Positions 37,376 through 46,461 of a DNA stretch of 64,000 nucleotides are shown here, in pieces (the stretch's first letter is position 1; every line of letters starts with the position of its first letter). Under the pieces are notes generated by a model that was given only the letters and a program-made list of their open reading frames with translations, searched no databases and had not been told where the DNA came from. The position numbers and the translations under genes were made by a program. The stretch lies in contig NZ_LMHK01000002.1 of the NCBI RefSeq assembly GCF_001427875.1, positions 124,001-188,000 of the forward strand, in the 5' to 3' direction. The DNA comes from Devosia sp. Root685. Its GTDB lineage: Bacteria; Pseudomonadota; Alphaproteobacteria; Rhizobiales; Devosiaceae.

Positions 37376-40300
37376 ATGTCGATCAAAGCCGCAATCTATC
37401 ACCGCACCCATTACACCTATGATCGCCCTGTCGTTCTGGGTCCGCAGATCATCCGATTGCAGCCCGCGCCCCATTCCAAAACCAAGGTTTTGAGCCATTC
37501 GCTGCGGGTCGCGCCAGGCGTGCACTTCGTCAACACCCAGCAGGACCCATACGGTAACTTCCTGACACGCTTCGTTTTTCCGGAACCCGTCACCGAGTTC
37601 AAGATCGAAGTCGACCTCATCGCCGACATGACGATCTACAATCCCTTCGACTTCTTCGTCGAAGAGTCAGCCGAGACCTGGCCCTTCGAATATCCCGAAG
37701 ATCTCCGCGACGATCTCACGATTTACCGCCGCCCCGAAAAACTTACTCCCGCCCTCCAAAAATACCTCGATACTATCGACCGGCGTCCGCGCAACACGGT
37801 GACCTTCATCACCGAGCTGAACGCGCAACTTCAGCAGACAATCAACTACATCGTCCGCATGGAGCCCGGAGTCTGGACGCCAGAGGAAACCCTGACCAAT
37901 GGTCAAGGTTCGTGCCGAGACTCGAGCTGGCTCCTCGTTAACATATTGAGAAACCTTGGCTTTGCGGCGCGCTTCGTCTCCGGCTACCTGATCCAGCTCA
38001 AGCCCGACCTCGTCTCGCTCGACGGTCCCGCCGGTACCGACCACGATTTCACCGATCTCCACGCCTGGTGCGAAGTCTACCTCCCCGGCGCCGGCTGGGT
38101 CGGCCTCGACCCCACCTCAGGCCTTCTCACCGGCGAGAGCCACGTCCCCCTCGCCGCCACCCCGCACTATCGCAACGCCGCCCCGATTTCCGGCCTCGCC
38201 TCCTATGCCGAAGTCGATTTCAACTTCGACATGACGGTGACCCGCGTCGCCGAACACCCGCGCATCACCAAACCTTTTTCGGACGAAAGTTGGAACCGCC
38301 TCAATAGCTTAGGTCACGAAATCGATTCTATTCTGAAGGCTGAGGATGTCCGCCTGACCATGGGCGGCGAGCCCACTTTCGTCTCCATCGACGATTTCGA
38401 AGCCGACGAATGGAATGCCGGCGCCGTCGGCCCCACCAAGCGAACCCTCGCCGACGACCTCATCCGCCGCCTCCGCTCCCGCTTCGCTCCCAACGGCATG
38501 CTGCACTACGGCCAGGGCAAGTGGTACCCCGGCGAGACCCTCCCCCGCTGGACTTTCTCCCTATACTGGCGCCTCGACGGCAAGCCGGTCTGGCGGGACG
38601 AAAAACTCATTGCGCGCGAAGGGGTTAAGACCACCGCCACGCATGACGACGCCCGCAAATTCCTTGAATCCTTCGCCCGCAATCTCGGTCTGACCGGCGA
38701 GACCATCGACGAAGCCTATGAAGATCCCGGCGAGTGGCTCCTCAAGGAAGCCAAGCTGCCGGACAATGTCGATCCCGCCAATTCCGAACTCGCCGACCCC
38801 GAGGCCCGCTCGCGCATCGCCCGCGTCTTCGAGCGTGGCCTGACGAGTCCCACCGGTTATGTCCTGCCCGTTCAGCGCTGGAACGCCGCGGCCTCCAGCC
38901 CCTGGCTGACCGAAAAATGGAAGACAAGGCGCGGCAAACTCTTCCTCGCACCCGGCGACAGCCCGGCCGGCTACCGCCTGCCGCTGGCCTCGCTCAAACA
39001 TATCAAGCCGACCGCCTATCCCCATGTCGTTCCACAAGATCCCGCTGCGCCACGCGCGCCGCTGCCGGATCCCGAAGCGCTGCTTGTCCGCGAGAAAGCC
39101 GACGCACGCCCGCAGGCAGCCTCATCCTTCACCGCCTCAGGCGAACAGCAGGACCGCGTCGAACAGGTCATCAGCGAAATCGAAGGCGAGGTGCGCACCG
39201 CCGTCACCGCCGAGCTTCGCGACCACCGCCTCTGCATCTTCCTGCCGCCGGTCGAACGGCTTGAAGACTATCTCGAACTGATCGCCGCCACCGAAGCGGC
39301 GGCAAAGGAAATCGGCCAGCCGGTTCACCTCGAAGGCTATGCGCCGCCGCACGATTCGCGCCTCAACGTCATCCGCGTCGCCCCCGATCCGGGCGTCATC
39401 GAGGTCAATATCCACCCCGCCTCAAACTGGGACGATTGCGTCGCAACCACCGCCGCGATCTACGAAGAAGCCCGCCAAAGCCGGCTCGGCGCCGACAAAT
39501 TCATGCTCGACGGCAAGCATACCGGCACCGGCGGCGGCAACCACGTCGTCGTCGGCGGCGCCACGCCGAACGATAGCCCCTTCCTCCGCCGCCCCGACCT
39601 CCTCAAGTCTCTGATCCTCCACTGGCAGCGCCATCCCTCGATGAGCTACCTGTTCTCGGGCCTTTTCATCGGCCCCACGAGCCAGGCGCCCCGCTTCGAC
39701 GAGGCCCGCCACGACAGCCTCTACGAACTCGAAATCGCGTTTGATCAGGTCGCGACACCCGGCCAGGGTTCGCCGCCCCTACCCTGGCTCGTCGATCGCC
39801 TGTTCCGCAATCTTCTCACCGACGTCACCGGCAATACCCACCGCTCGGAAATCTGTATCGACAAGCTCTTTTCCCCCGACGGCCCCACCGGCCGGCTCGG
39901 GCTCGTCGAATTCCGCGGCTTCGAAATGCCGCCCAATGCTCGCATGAGCCTGGCCCAGCAATTGCTCGTCCGCGCCCTCATCGCCCGCTATTGGCGCGAA
40001 CCGGCGCAGGGCGATCTCGTCCGCTGGGGCACGACGCTGCACGACCGCTTCATGCTCCCCCACTTCGTCTGGCAGGATTTTCTGGGTGTTCTCGCCGATC
40101 TAGCCCGCGCTGGTTTCGTCTTCGACCCCGCCTGGTTCGCAGCCCAACTCGAATTCCGCTTCCCCTTCTGCGGCGAAGTCGAGGTCGACGGCGTCAAACT
40201 CGAACTGCGCCAGGCGCTTGAGCCCTGGCACGTCATGGGGGAGGAAGGTGCCATCGGCGGCACAGTGCGCTTCGTCGACAGCTCCGTGGAACGCCTGCAG

Positions 40301-40711
40301 GTCAAGCTGACCTCTCCCAACCCCGACCGCTATGTCGTCACCTGCAACCAGCGTCCCGCCCCGCTCGCCGCCACCGGCGTGGCCGGCACCGCGGTTGCGG
40401 GCGTGCGGTTCAAGGCTTGGCAACCCGCCTCGGGCCTACACCCGCAAATGCCGGTACACGCGCCGCTGGTCTTTGACATCTACGATAAGTGGACGGGTCG
40501 CTCGACTGGCGGCTGCACCTATCACGTCGCGCATCCGGGCGGCCGCAATTACGAGACTTTCCCCGTCAATGGCAACGAAGCCGAAGCGCGGCGCCTTGCG
40601 CGTTTCGTCCCGCACAATTATACGCCCGGCACCTATCCTTACCGCCCGGAGCGGCCGGCGGACGAATTTCCGCTGACGCTTGACCTCCGGCGACCGCCCC
40701 GGTTCACCTGA
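37376..40711 (+). CDS. Transglutaminase-like + DUF2126 putative amidoligase fusion
   Basis: 1111 aa. Residues ~1-270: transglutaminase-like domain with N-terminal beta region ([17 protein letters not shown]) and triad Cys180 (GSCRDSS), His229 (LHAWCEV), Asp245 (GLDPTSG). The rest is DUF2126, a predicted ATP-dependent COOH-NH2 ligase, with [52 protein letters not shown] and [15 protein letters not shown]. Length and order match this conserved two-domain family. First of three tightly packed genes predicted, in the amidoligase survey of Iyer and colleagues, to make or modify peptides. No strong ribosome site precedes the ATG; product unknown. Confidence 0.85.
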   Translation: MSIKAAIYHRTHYTYDRPVVLGPQIIRLQPAPHSKTKVLSHSLRVAPGVHFVNTQQDPYGNFLTRFVFPEPVTEFKIEVDLIADMTIYNPFDFFVEESAETWPFEYPEDLRDDLTIYRRPEKLTPALQKYLDTIDRRPRNTVTFITELNAQLQQTINYIVRMEPGVWTPEETLTNGQGSCRDSSWLLVNILRNLGFAARFVSGYLIQLKPDLVSLDGPAGTDHDFTDLHAWCEVYLPGAGWVGLDPTSGLLTGESHVPLAATPHYRNAAPISGLASYAEVDFNFDMTVTRVAEHPRITKPFSDESWNRLNSLGHEIDSILKAEDVRLTMGGEPTFVSIDDFEADEWNAGAVGPTKRTLADDLIRRLRSRFAPNGMLHYGQGKWYPGETLPRWTFSLYWRLDGKPVWRDEKLIAREGVKTTATHDDARKFLESFARNLGLTGETIDEAYEDPGEWLLKEAKLPDNVDPANSELADPEARSRIARVFERGLTSPTGYVLPVQRWNAAASSPWLTEKWKTRRGKLFLAPGDSPAGYRLPLASLKHIKPTAYPHVVPQDPAAPRAPLPDPEALLVREKADARPQAASSFTASGEQQDRVEQVISEIEGEVRTAVTAELRDHRLCIFLPPVERLEDYLELIAATEAAAKEIGQPVHLEGYAPPHDSRLNVIRVAPDPGVIEVNIHPASNWDDCVATTAAIYEEARQSRLGADKFMLDGKHTGTGGGNHVVVGGATPNDSPFLRRPDLLKSLILHWQRHPSMSYLFSGLFIGPTSQAPRFDEARHDSLYELEIAFDQVATPGQGSPPLPWLVDRLFRNLLTDVTGNTHRSEICIDKLFSPDGPTGRLGLVEFRGFEMPPNARMSLAQQLLVRALIARYWREPAQGDLVRWGTTLHDRFMLPHFVWQDFLGVLADLARAGFVFDPAWFAAQLEFRFPFCGEVEVDGVKLELRQALEPWHVMGEEGAIGGTVRFVDSSVERLQVKLTSPNPDRYVVTCNQRPAPLAATGVAGTAVAGVRFKAWQPASGLHPQMPVHAPLVFDIYDKWTGRSTGGCTYHVAHPGGRNYETFPVNGNEAEARRLARFVPHNYTPGTYPYRPERPADEFPLTLDLRRPPRFT

Positions 40712-40716
40712 ACGCC

Positions 40717-43128
40717 ATGTCCACGCGGAACCCCGAATCCCGCAGCGCCCCGCCTCAAGGTCCGAGCATCATCTCGGATTATCACCTATTGCCGGGCGTC
40801 CCCGACGAGATGATCGACTCCAGCGGCGCCCTGCGCCCCGGTTGGGATCGGCTCATGTCGGCCTTCGATGCGCTGGGCTCGACCGAACTGGCGGCCCGCT
40901 TCGAGCGCGCAGATCAATACCTCCGCGATGCCGGCGTCTTCTATCGCAAATATGACGGGGCCGAAGGCAAGGAGCGCGCCTGGCCGCTCGCCCATATTCC
41001 CCTGCTCATCGACGAAACCCAATGGCTGACCATTTCCAAGGGCCTCGTGCAGCGCGCCGAACTGCTGGAAAACATCGTCGCCGATATCTACGGCGACAAT
41101 CGACTGGTTCAGGAAGGTCTTTTGCCGCCTGAACTGGTAGCGCAGAACAACGAATTCCTGCGCCCCCTCGTCGGCGTCAAACCCGCCAGCGGCCACTTCC
41201 TGCACTTCTGCGCCTTCGAACTCGGCCGCGGGCCAGACGGCGCCTGGTGGGTTTTGGGCGATCGCATGCAGGCCCCCTCCGGCGCCGGCTTCGCACTTGA
41301 AAACCGCGTCGCCACCACGCGCGCACTCTCTGACGTCTATGGCGAGATGAACATCCATCGCCTCGCCGGCTTCTTCCGCGACTTCCGCGATCATCTCTTC
41401 GTGCAAGCCAAGCGCGATGGTGGCCGCGTCGGCATTTTGACACCCGGCCAGCTCAACGAAACCTATTTTGAGCACGCCTATATCGCCCGCTATCTCGGCC
41501 TCATGCTGCTCGAAGGTGAGGACCTCGTTGCTGAAGACGGCCAGGTCATGGTGCGCACCGTCGCCGGCCTAAAACCCGTCAGCGTCCTCTGGCGTCGCAT
41601 GGATGCGAGCTTCGTCGATCCGCTCGAGCTGCGTTACGACAGCCGCATCGGCACGCCAGGCATGGTCGAGGCGGTCCGCTCGGGCTCGATTTCCATGATC
41701 AATGCCCTCGGCACCGGCATTCTCGAAACCCGCGCCCTCGCCGCCTTCATGCCCCGGCTCTGCAAACACCTGCTTGGCACCGGCCTCGAACTGCCCGAGA
41801 TCGCCACCTGGTGGTGCGGTCAGGCCGCCGAGCGCGAATATGTGCTCGACAACTTCGACGACCTGATGATCGGGCCGGCCTTCGCTACCACCCTGCCCTT
41901 CGACGACCTGCGCGGCACCGCGCTGGGCGCCAGCATGACACCGGCGCAGAAGGCCCAGCTTAGGGATCGCATCGCCAGCCACGGCCGCGACTATGTCGGC
42001 CAGGAGCCGGTACGCCTCTCGACAGCGCCCGTTTACACCGAGGGAAAGCTCGAACCGCGCCCCATTACCCTGCGCGTCTTTGCGGCGCGCACCGAACACG
42101 GCTGGAGCATCATGCCCGGCGGTTTTGCCCGCGTCGGCTCGACCCCGGACACGACCGCGCTCACCATGCAGCACGGCGGACAGGCCGCCGACGTTTGGGT
42201 CGTATCATCCAACCCGGTCGAGCAGGTGTCGCTCCTGCCGCAAGACGGGGATAGGCTCGTCCGCAACTCACCCGGCAGCCTGCCGAGCCGCGCCGCCGAC
42301 AACCTCGTCTGGCTGGGCCGCTATGCGGAACGCTGTGAAGCAACGGTCCGTATCCTCCGCGCCTACAATGCGCGCCTTGCAGAACTGTCCAAGCCGGACC
42401 TGCCGATCCTCACCCATTGCGCTGAATTCCTCGATTCCATCGATGTCGACGCCACCGAGGCCATGCCGCAGGGCCTGCTGATCTCGATCGACAGCGCCGT
42501 CCATAGCGCCGGGCAGATTCGCGACCGCTTCTCGCCAGATGGCTGGCTGGCGCTCAACGACCTGCAAAAGACCGCACAGCGCTTTGCAACGCGCATTCGC
42601 ACCGGCGACGACGCAACCCGCGCCATGACGGTGCTATTGCGCAAATTGGCCGGCTTTTCCGGTCTCGTGCATGAAAACATGTATCGCTTTGCCGGCTGGC
42701 GCTTCCTCGAAATCGGCCGTCGTCTAGAACGCGCCATCCAGATCGCCCGCATCACCGGCTGGTTGACCGGCGACGACGCGCCGGATGGTTCGCTCGAAAT
42801 GCTGCTCGAAATCGGCGATAGTGTCATGTCCCATCGCCGCCGCTATTCGGTGACCGCGGGCACGCAAAGCGCCATCGACCTGCTGGTGCTCGACCCCCTC
42901 AATCCGCGTTCTGTGCTGTTCCAGCTCACCGAACTGCTCACCCAGCTTGAAACCTTGCCCGGCGGCATTCGCGATGGCCAACTCTCGGTCGTCGCCAAAG
43001 CCGCGCTGCAATTGCAGACCCGCCTTATCACCGCCGAGCCCGAAACCATGACGCCGGACAAGCTCGACGATATTTCGAGCGAGATCGGCCTCCTCGCCAG
43101 CCTCATCGCCGCACACTATTTTACCTGA
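40717..43128 (+). CDS. Circularly permuted ATP-grasp + alpha-E fusion protein
   Basis: 803 aa. Residues ~60-480 are the circularly permuted ATP-grasp type 2 domain (DUF404/DUF407): GVFYRKYDGAEGKERAWPL, GDRMQAPSGAGFALENRVA, GILTPGQLNETYFEHAYIA, ARYLGLMLLEGEDLVAEDG, and the later DFDDL-like region LDNFDDLMIGPAF. Residues ~505-800 are the helical alpha-E domain (PSRAADNLVWLGRYAERCEATVR). These are separate adjacent genes in many bacteria and fused here. Predicted to form amide bonds with ATP. Starts 5 bp after the DUF2126 gene. Confidence 0.85.
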   Translation: MSTRNPESRSAPPQGPSIISDYHLLPGVPDEMIDSSGALRPGWDRLMSAFDALGSTELAARFERADQYLRDAGVFYRKYDGAEGKERAWPLAHIPLLIDETQWLTISKGLVQRAELLENIVADIYGDNRLVQEGLLPPELVAQNNEFLRPLVGVKPASGHFLHFCAFELGRGPDGAWWVLGDRMQAPSGAGFALENRVATTRALSDVYGEMNIHRLAGFFRDFRDHLFVQAKRDGGRVGILTPGQLNETYFEHAYIARYLGLMLLEGEDLVAEDGQVMVRTVAGLKPVSVLWRRMDASFVDPLELRYDSRIGTPGMVEAVRSGSISMINALGTGILETRALAAFMPRLCKHLLGTGLELPEIATWWCGQAAEREYVLDNFDDLMIGPAFATTLPFDDLRGTALGASMTPAQKAQLRDRIASHGRDYVGQEPVRLSTAPVYTEGKLEPRPITLRVFAARTEHGWSIMPGGFARVGSTPDTTALTMQHGGQAADVWVVSSNPVEQVSLLPQDGDRLVRNSPGSLPSRAADNLVWLGRYAERCEATVRILRAYNARLAELSKPDLPILTHCAEFLDSIDVDATEAMPQGLLISIDSAVHSAGQIRDRFSPDGWLALNDLQKTAQRFATRIRTGDDATRAMTVLLRKLAGFSGLVHENMYRFAGWRFLEIGRRLERAIQIARITGWLTGDDAPDGSLEMLLEIGDSVMSHRRRYSVTAGTQSAIDLLVLDPLNPRSVLFQLTELLTQLETLPGGIRDGQLSVVAKAALQLQTRLITAEPETMTPDKLDDISSEIGLLASLIAAHYFT

Positions 43129-43131
43129 ACC

Positions 43132-44010
43132 ATGCTGTACGATGTCCGCCTGACACTGAGCTATGATTACGATGCGCCGGTTCACGGCGGACGCCACCAT
43201 ATCCGTGTCGCCCCGACCACTGTTCCAGGCGTGCAGCGGGTTATCGCCTCATCGCTCTCTTTCTCGCCAAAGCCGCATCGCCTCACGAGTTTCGTCGACT
43301 TCTTCGGCAACACGGTCAGCGACGTCACTTTCGTAGAGCCACACGACAAACTCGAAGTCCGGCTGACGGCACGGGTTCAGGTGGACGAACTCGCCAATTC
43401 GGCCGACCTCTCCACCTCGCTTGATCAACTTGGCCTCGAAGTCGCACGCTATTGGTCGATCGAGGCCGATAGCCCGCAGCATTTTCTGGCTGCTTCGCCG
43501 CGCGTACAGATTGTGCCAGCGATCACCGAATATGCCGAAAGCCAGACTGCGGATGCCGAAACCGTCCTCGCCAAGGCCATGGCGCTCTGCCTCGCCATTC
43601 ATAGGGACTTTGAGTACGATCCCAAGGCCACCGACGTCGAAACCAAGCCGGCGGAGGCCTTCACCCTCAAGAAGGGCGTGTGCCAGGATTTTGCCCATGT
43701 AATGGTCGCAGGCCTTCGCGGCATGGGCATTCCGGCAGGCTATGTCTCGGGCTTTCTCCGCACCATTCCACCTGCCGGCCAGACCCGGCTCGAAGGCGCC
43801 GACGCCATGCATGCCTGGGTGCGCGTCTGGTGTGGCGCGCATACGGGTTGGGTCGAGTTCGATCCCACCAACGCCATGATTGCCGGTAGCGACCACATCT
43901 CCATCGGCCACGGCCGCGACTATGCCGATATTTCCCCAATCGTTGGTGTGCTGCGCACGCACGGCTCGCATGAAACGCGCCAGTCCGTTGACGTCATAAA
44001 AGTCGAATAA
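43132..44010 (+). CDS. Transglutaminase-like protein of the amidoligase operon
   Basis: 292 aa. N-terminal beta domain (YDVRLTLSYDYDAPVHGGRH) and a transglutaminase-like peptidase core with triad Cys184 (KGVCQDFAH), His227 (AMHAWVRV) and Asp244 (EFDPTNAM). Such proteins usually cleave or transfer peptide/isopeptide bonds; no signal peptide, so cytoplasmic. It begins 3 bp after the ATP-grasp gene. With the transglutaminase domain of the first gene, the operon has two such enzymes. Confidence 0.85.
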   Translation: MLYDVRLTLSYDYDAPVHGGRHHIRVAPTTVPGVQRVIASSLSFSPKPHRLTSFVDFFGNTVSDVTFVEPHDKLEVRLTARVQVDELANSADLSTSLDQLGLEVARYWSIEADSPQHFLAASPRVQIVPAITEYAESQTADAETVLAKAMALCLAIHRDFEYDPKATDVETKPAEAFTLKKGVCQDFAHVMVAGLRGMGIPAGYVSGFLRTIPPAGQTRLEGADAMHAWVRVWCGAHTGWVEFDPTNAMIAGSDHISIGHGRDYADISPIVGVLRTHGSHETRQSVDVIKVE

Positions 44011-44029
44011 CGACGTCGCCTCATCTTCT

Positions 44030-44054
44030 GGAACTAAATCTTCGTCTCTCCGTT
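44030..44054 (+). promoter_or_regulatory. EcfG-type promoter before the small membrane protein genes
   Basis: GGAAC (44030-44034), 16 bases, CGTT (44051-44054), beginning 19 bp after the transglutaminase stop and ~70 bp before the ATG at 44126. Perfect consensus. Confidence 0.8.
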
Positions 44055-44125
44055 TCTTTGTCATGCCGCCCGCGACGGGCAAATTGACTGAGAACTCCGC
44101 CACTTGCGGAGAGTTGGAGGCACAG

Positions 44126-44293
44126 ATGACGCAGGCTGAAATCAGAGCCCTCGAACAAGCAGGTCGCTCCACTGCAGTGTGGTCGAACGAGGTCTACGAC
44201 AACTCCCCCCATTTCGGCGACGTTGCCCGCGCGCTCTTCCCCGCTGCGCTGATCCTTGCGACAGCCGCCGCGCTGCTTGTGGCCCTGCTCTAG
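44126..44293 (+). CDS. Small single-pass membrane protein, unknown family
   Basis: 55 aa. Soluble N-terminal half (MTQAEIRALEQAGRSTAVW) and one C-terminal hydrophobic helix (ALFPAALILATAAALLVALL). The ATG at 44126 is preceded by TTGGAGG; an open frame 21 codons upstream covers the promoter and is unlikely to be coding. I do not recognise the family. A perfect EcfG promoter upstream suggests stress induction. Confidence 0.65.
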   Translation: MTQAEIRALEQAGRSTAVWSNEVYDNSPHFGDVARALFPAALILATAAALLVALL

Positions 44294-44385
44294 TCAATCT
44301 CCCGCGCCGACCGACAAAAAAGAAAACAACATTCGGCCTGCCTCAAACCGAGGCTTCAGGGCCAGGTAAAGAGTCGAGGTAATTC

Positions 44386-44544
44386 ATGACGCTCGGTACA
44401 ATTCTCATCATCATCCTCATTCTGCTGCTGATCGGCGCCTTGCCAAGCTGGGGTTACTCCCGCGGCTTCGGCTATTTCCCGTCCGGCATTCTGGGGGTTG
44501 TTCTCGTCGTGGTGCTGATCCTTGTCCTGATGGGACGCGTTTAG
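44386..44544 (+). CDS. DUF3309 small membrane protein
   Basis: 52 aa: MTLGTILIIILILLLIGALP, a short loop SWGYSRGFGYFPSG and a second helix ILGVVLVVVLILVLMGRV, the DUF3309 pattern. Two-helix membrane proteins of this family are common stress-induced small proteins in alphaproteobacteria; function unknown. Probably co-transcribed with the gene 92 bp upstream. AGTCGAGG precedes the ATG. A terminator follows. Confidence 0.8.
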   Translation: MTLGTILIIILILLLIGALPSWGYSRGFGYFPSGILGVVLVVVLILVLMGRV

Positions 44545-44625
44545 CATCGCCTCAAAAAGGCACGCGCTCCCAAGCGTTTCGTGCCCTCGCGAACCGACAG
44601 ACGCCCCCCTTTCGGTTCGCCTCCT

Positions 44626-44662
44626 CGCCCCGATGCACCCTGTGCGTCGGGGCCTTCTCTTT
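44626..44662 (+). terminator. Intrinsic terminator after the DUF3309 gene
   Basis: CCCCGATGCAC / GTGCGTCGGGG with a 3-nt loop, followed by CCTTCTCTTTC. Confidence 0.7.
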
Positions 44663-44677
44663 CGTTCAGGCTCGGGC

Positions 44678-44702
44678 GGAACCGCTCGCGAGCTGACGCG
44701 TT
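44678..44702 (+). promoter_or_regulatory. EcfG-type promoter of the DUF883 gene
   Basis: GGAAC (44678-44682), 16 bases, CGTT (44699-44702), 27 bp before the ATG. Perfect consensus. Confidence 0.8.
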
Positions 44703-44729
44703 TTGCGCTTACCAAACAGGAGTGTACCC

Positions 44730-45095
44730 ATGGCTTCGACGACTGATATGGCCCCCACCACGCCCCGCAAAAGCAGCAGTGCCGGCACGCGCAGGCCGGC
44801 GGCCCGCTCGCGTGAGCAGGAACTTGAGGCGCAGGTCTCCCAGCTGCAGTCCGATCTGAAATCCATCACCGAGACCCTTCGCAAGCTGACAGGCGAAAAA
44901 GCCAACGAAGTGCGCGATATCGCTGGGGCTGAGCTGCGCCACCTCAAGCGCCGCGGCCAGCACATGGTGGAAGAAGCGCAGGATCAGGCCGGCGAATACG
45001 AACAGCAGCTCAAGGATACGATCCGGGAAAAACCTCTGACGGCGGTCGCCACCGCTCTTGGCGTTGGTTTCGTACTGGCCCTGCTGACGCGCTGA
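44730..45095 (+). CDS. DUF883 family (ElaB/YqjD-like) ribosome/membrane-associated protein
   Basis: 121 aa. Ala/Arg/Thr-rich start, a long charged helix or coiled coil (EQELEAQVSQLQSDLKSITETL ... ), and a C-terminal helix LTAVATALGVGFVLALLTR that anchors it in the membrane. E. coli YqjD/ElaB bind ribosomes in stationary phase. Next gene (one-base overlap) is a YqjE-like protein, as in the yqjDE pair. AACAGGAG precedes the ATG and a perfect EcfG promoter is upstream. Confidence 0.8.
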   Translation: MASTTDMAPTTPRKSSSAGTRRPAARSREQELEAQVSQLQSDLKSITETLRKLTGEKANEVRDIAGAELRHLKRRGQHMVEEAQDQAGEYEQQLKDTIREKPLTAVATALGVGFVLALLTR

Positions 45096-45532
45096 TGCTT
45101 GGCCTCTTGATGCCACTCGCGGGACTCCTCGGCCTTGAGGTCGAGGGGCTCAGCCACCGCATAAAAGGCCTTGCCGTCGTCTATGCGCTAATCCTCACCA
45201 GCGCGGTGCTTGGTGTCGGCTTCCTCATCGCTGCGGGCTTTATAGCGCTAAGCGCAATCGCAGGACCTTTGAATGCCACGCTGATCTTTGCGGCCGGCTT
45301 TCTCGCCATTGCGCTGGCCGTTTACATCGGCCTCGCGATCAGCGAAAGCAATCGCCGCAAGCGGCTGGCGGCACGCCGACGCTCCAGCGATACCGGAGCT
45401 TTCCTCACGACGGCAGCGCTAACCGCTCTACCGCTGCTCACACGCTCGCCCATGCTGTTGAAGCTTGGCATTCCCGCCGCGGCTTTGGCAGCTCTGGCTT
45501 TGCTGCGGGACAAGGACAACGATGACTCGTGA
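45095..45532 (+). CDS. YqjE-like (holin superfamily III-type) membrane protein
   Basis: 145 aa with two strong hydrophobic helices (LAVVYALILTSAVLGVGFLIAAGF and LNATLIFAAGFLAIALAVYIGLAI), a basic loop RKRLAARRR, and a weaker C-terminal hydrophobic stretch. Size, topology and position after a DUF883 gene fit the YqjE/phage-holin-III-like family. Its start ATG overlaps the previous stop by one base (TGATG). Function unknown; likely stress-induced with its partner. Confidence 0.65.
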   Translation: MLGLLMPLAGLLGLEVEGLSHRIKGLAVVYALILTSAVLGVGFLIAAGFIALSAIAGPLNATLIFAAGFLAIALAVYIGLAISESNRRKRLAARRRSSDTGAFLTTAALTALPLLTRSPMLLKLGIPAAALAALALLRDKDNDDS

Positions 45533-45550
45533 CGGCCTCCGCCACGAGTT

Positions 45551-46456
45551 CTAAACGTCTTTCGCCGGAAAAATGACCGACAGCGCCTGCGGCAGGATGG
45601 TGAGCTCGACATCGCGTTCCAACTCGATCAGCTCTCCGTCGATCACCGCATGAACTTCCCGCTTCCGCTTGGGAAAATGCAGGACGAGGTTCTCGCTTTC
45701 CAGTTCGGTGACCAGCGGATTGGCGCGCCAGCGTCCCACGAGCACATCGACCATGAGGCTGATGAGCTCGCCCGTCGTGACAGTGTCCGCAAAATATACC
45801 CCAAGCCGCCCGGTATCGAGCCGCTGCGCAACCGGCACCGGACCGTCGTCGAGCGGATTGTTGGACACAGCGATGCCCGAGACAGTTCGCTTCTGGCGAC
45901 CTGAATCATCTTCGAATTCGACCTCGAAACGGGGCGGGTTGAGCGCCGCCGCGATGATGGCACGCAGGCTCGCCAGCATTTTTCCCACGCGGCTGCGGTA
46001 GACCATGCCATTGCGGATCCGCACCAGCCGCGCGTGAATCCCCACGCCAAACTGATGGACGAAGGGCCGATTATTCGCCATCGCCAGATCAACCTTACCC
46101 ACTGTGCCCTTTGCCACGGCGTGAAGCGCCTTGCGGATGTCGGGCGGCACGCCAAGCGCGCGGGCAAAAAGGTTCATCGTGCCGGCAGGCAATATACCGA
46201 GCACTTTGCCGGTGCGATGGGCGATCGCGGCCGCCGAGGAAATAGTGCCATCCCCACCGGCGGCAACTATCGCCTCGATATCAGGGTCGGCAGAAAATTT
46301 CTCGATCGTCGCCAGGACGTCGCTGCCGCCCACAATATGGCACTGCAATTCGTGCCCGGCCTCGGCAAAGACCGCCACCGCTTCTGCGCAGAACGCTTCG
46401 AGATCCATGGTGCGCAAGGTGCCGCTATCGCGATTGAGGATTGCGGCCACACGCAT
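45551..46456 (-). CDS. Diacylglycerol kinase-family lipid kinase (YegS/DgkB-like)
   Basis: 301 aa. Catalytic domain with the diagnostic AAGGDGTISSAAAIA (GGDGT nucleotide site), LGILPAGTMNLFARAL and later ISNNPLDDG-like region. It phosphorylates a lipid such as diacylglycerol or a sphingoid base at the inner membrane. Starts 5 bp after the sensor kinase gene, so the two form an operon. First residues MRVAAILNRDSGTLR; the usual N-terminal N-P-x-S/A motif reads NRDSG. Confidence 0.85.
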   Translation of the reverse strand: MRVAAILNRDSGTLRTMDLEAFCAEAVAVFAEAGHELQCHIVGGSDVLATIEKFSADPDIEAIVAAGGDGTISSAAAIAHRTGKVLGILPAGTMNLFARALGVPPDIRKALHAVAKGTVGKVDLAMANNRPFVHQFGVGIHARLVRIRNGMVYRSRVGKMLASLRAIIAAALNPPRFEVEFEDDSGRQKRTVSGIAVSNNPLDDGPVPVAQRLDTGRLGVYFADTVTTGELISLMVDVLVGRWRANPLVTELESENLVLHFPKRKREVHAVIDGELIELERDVELTILPQALSVIFPAKDV

Positions 46457-46461
46457 GTGGT

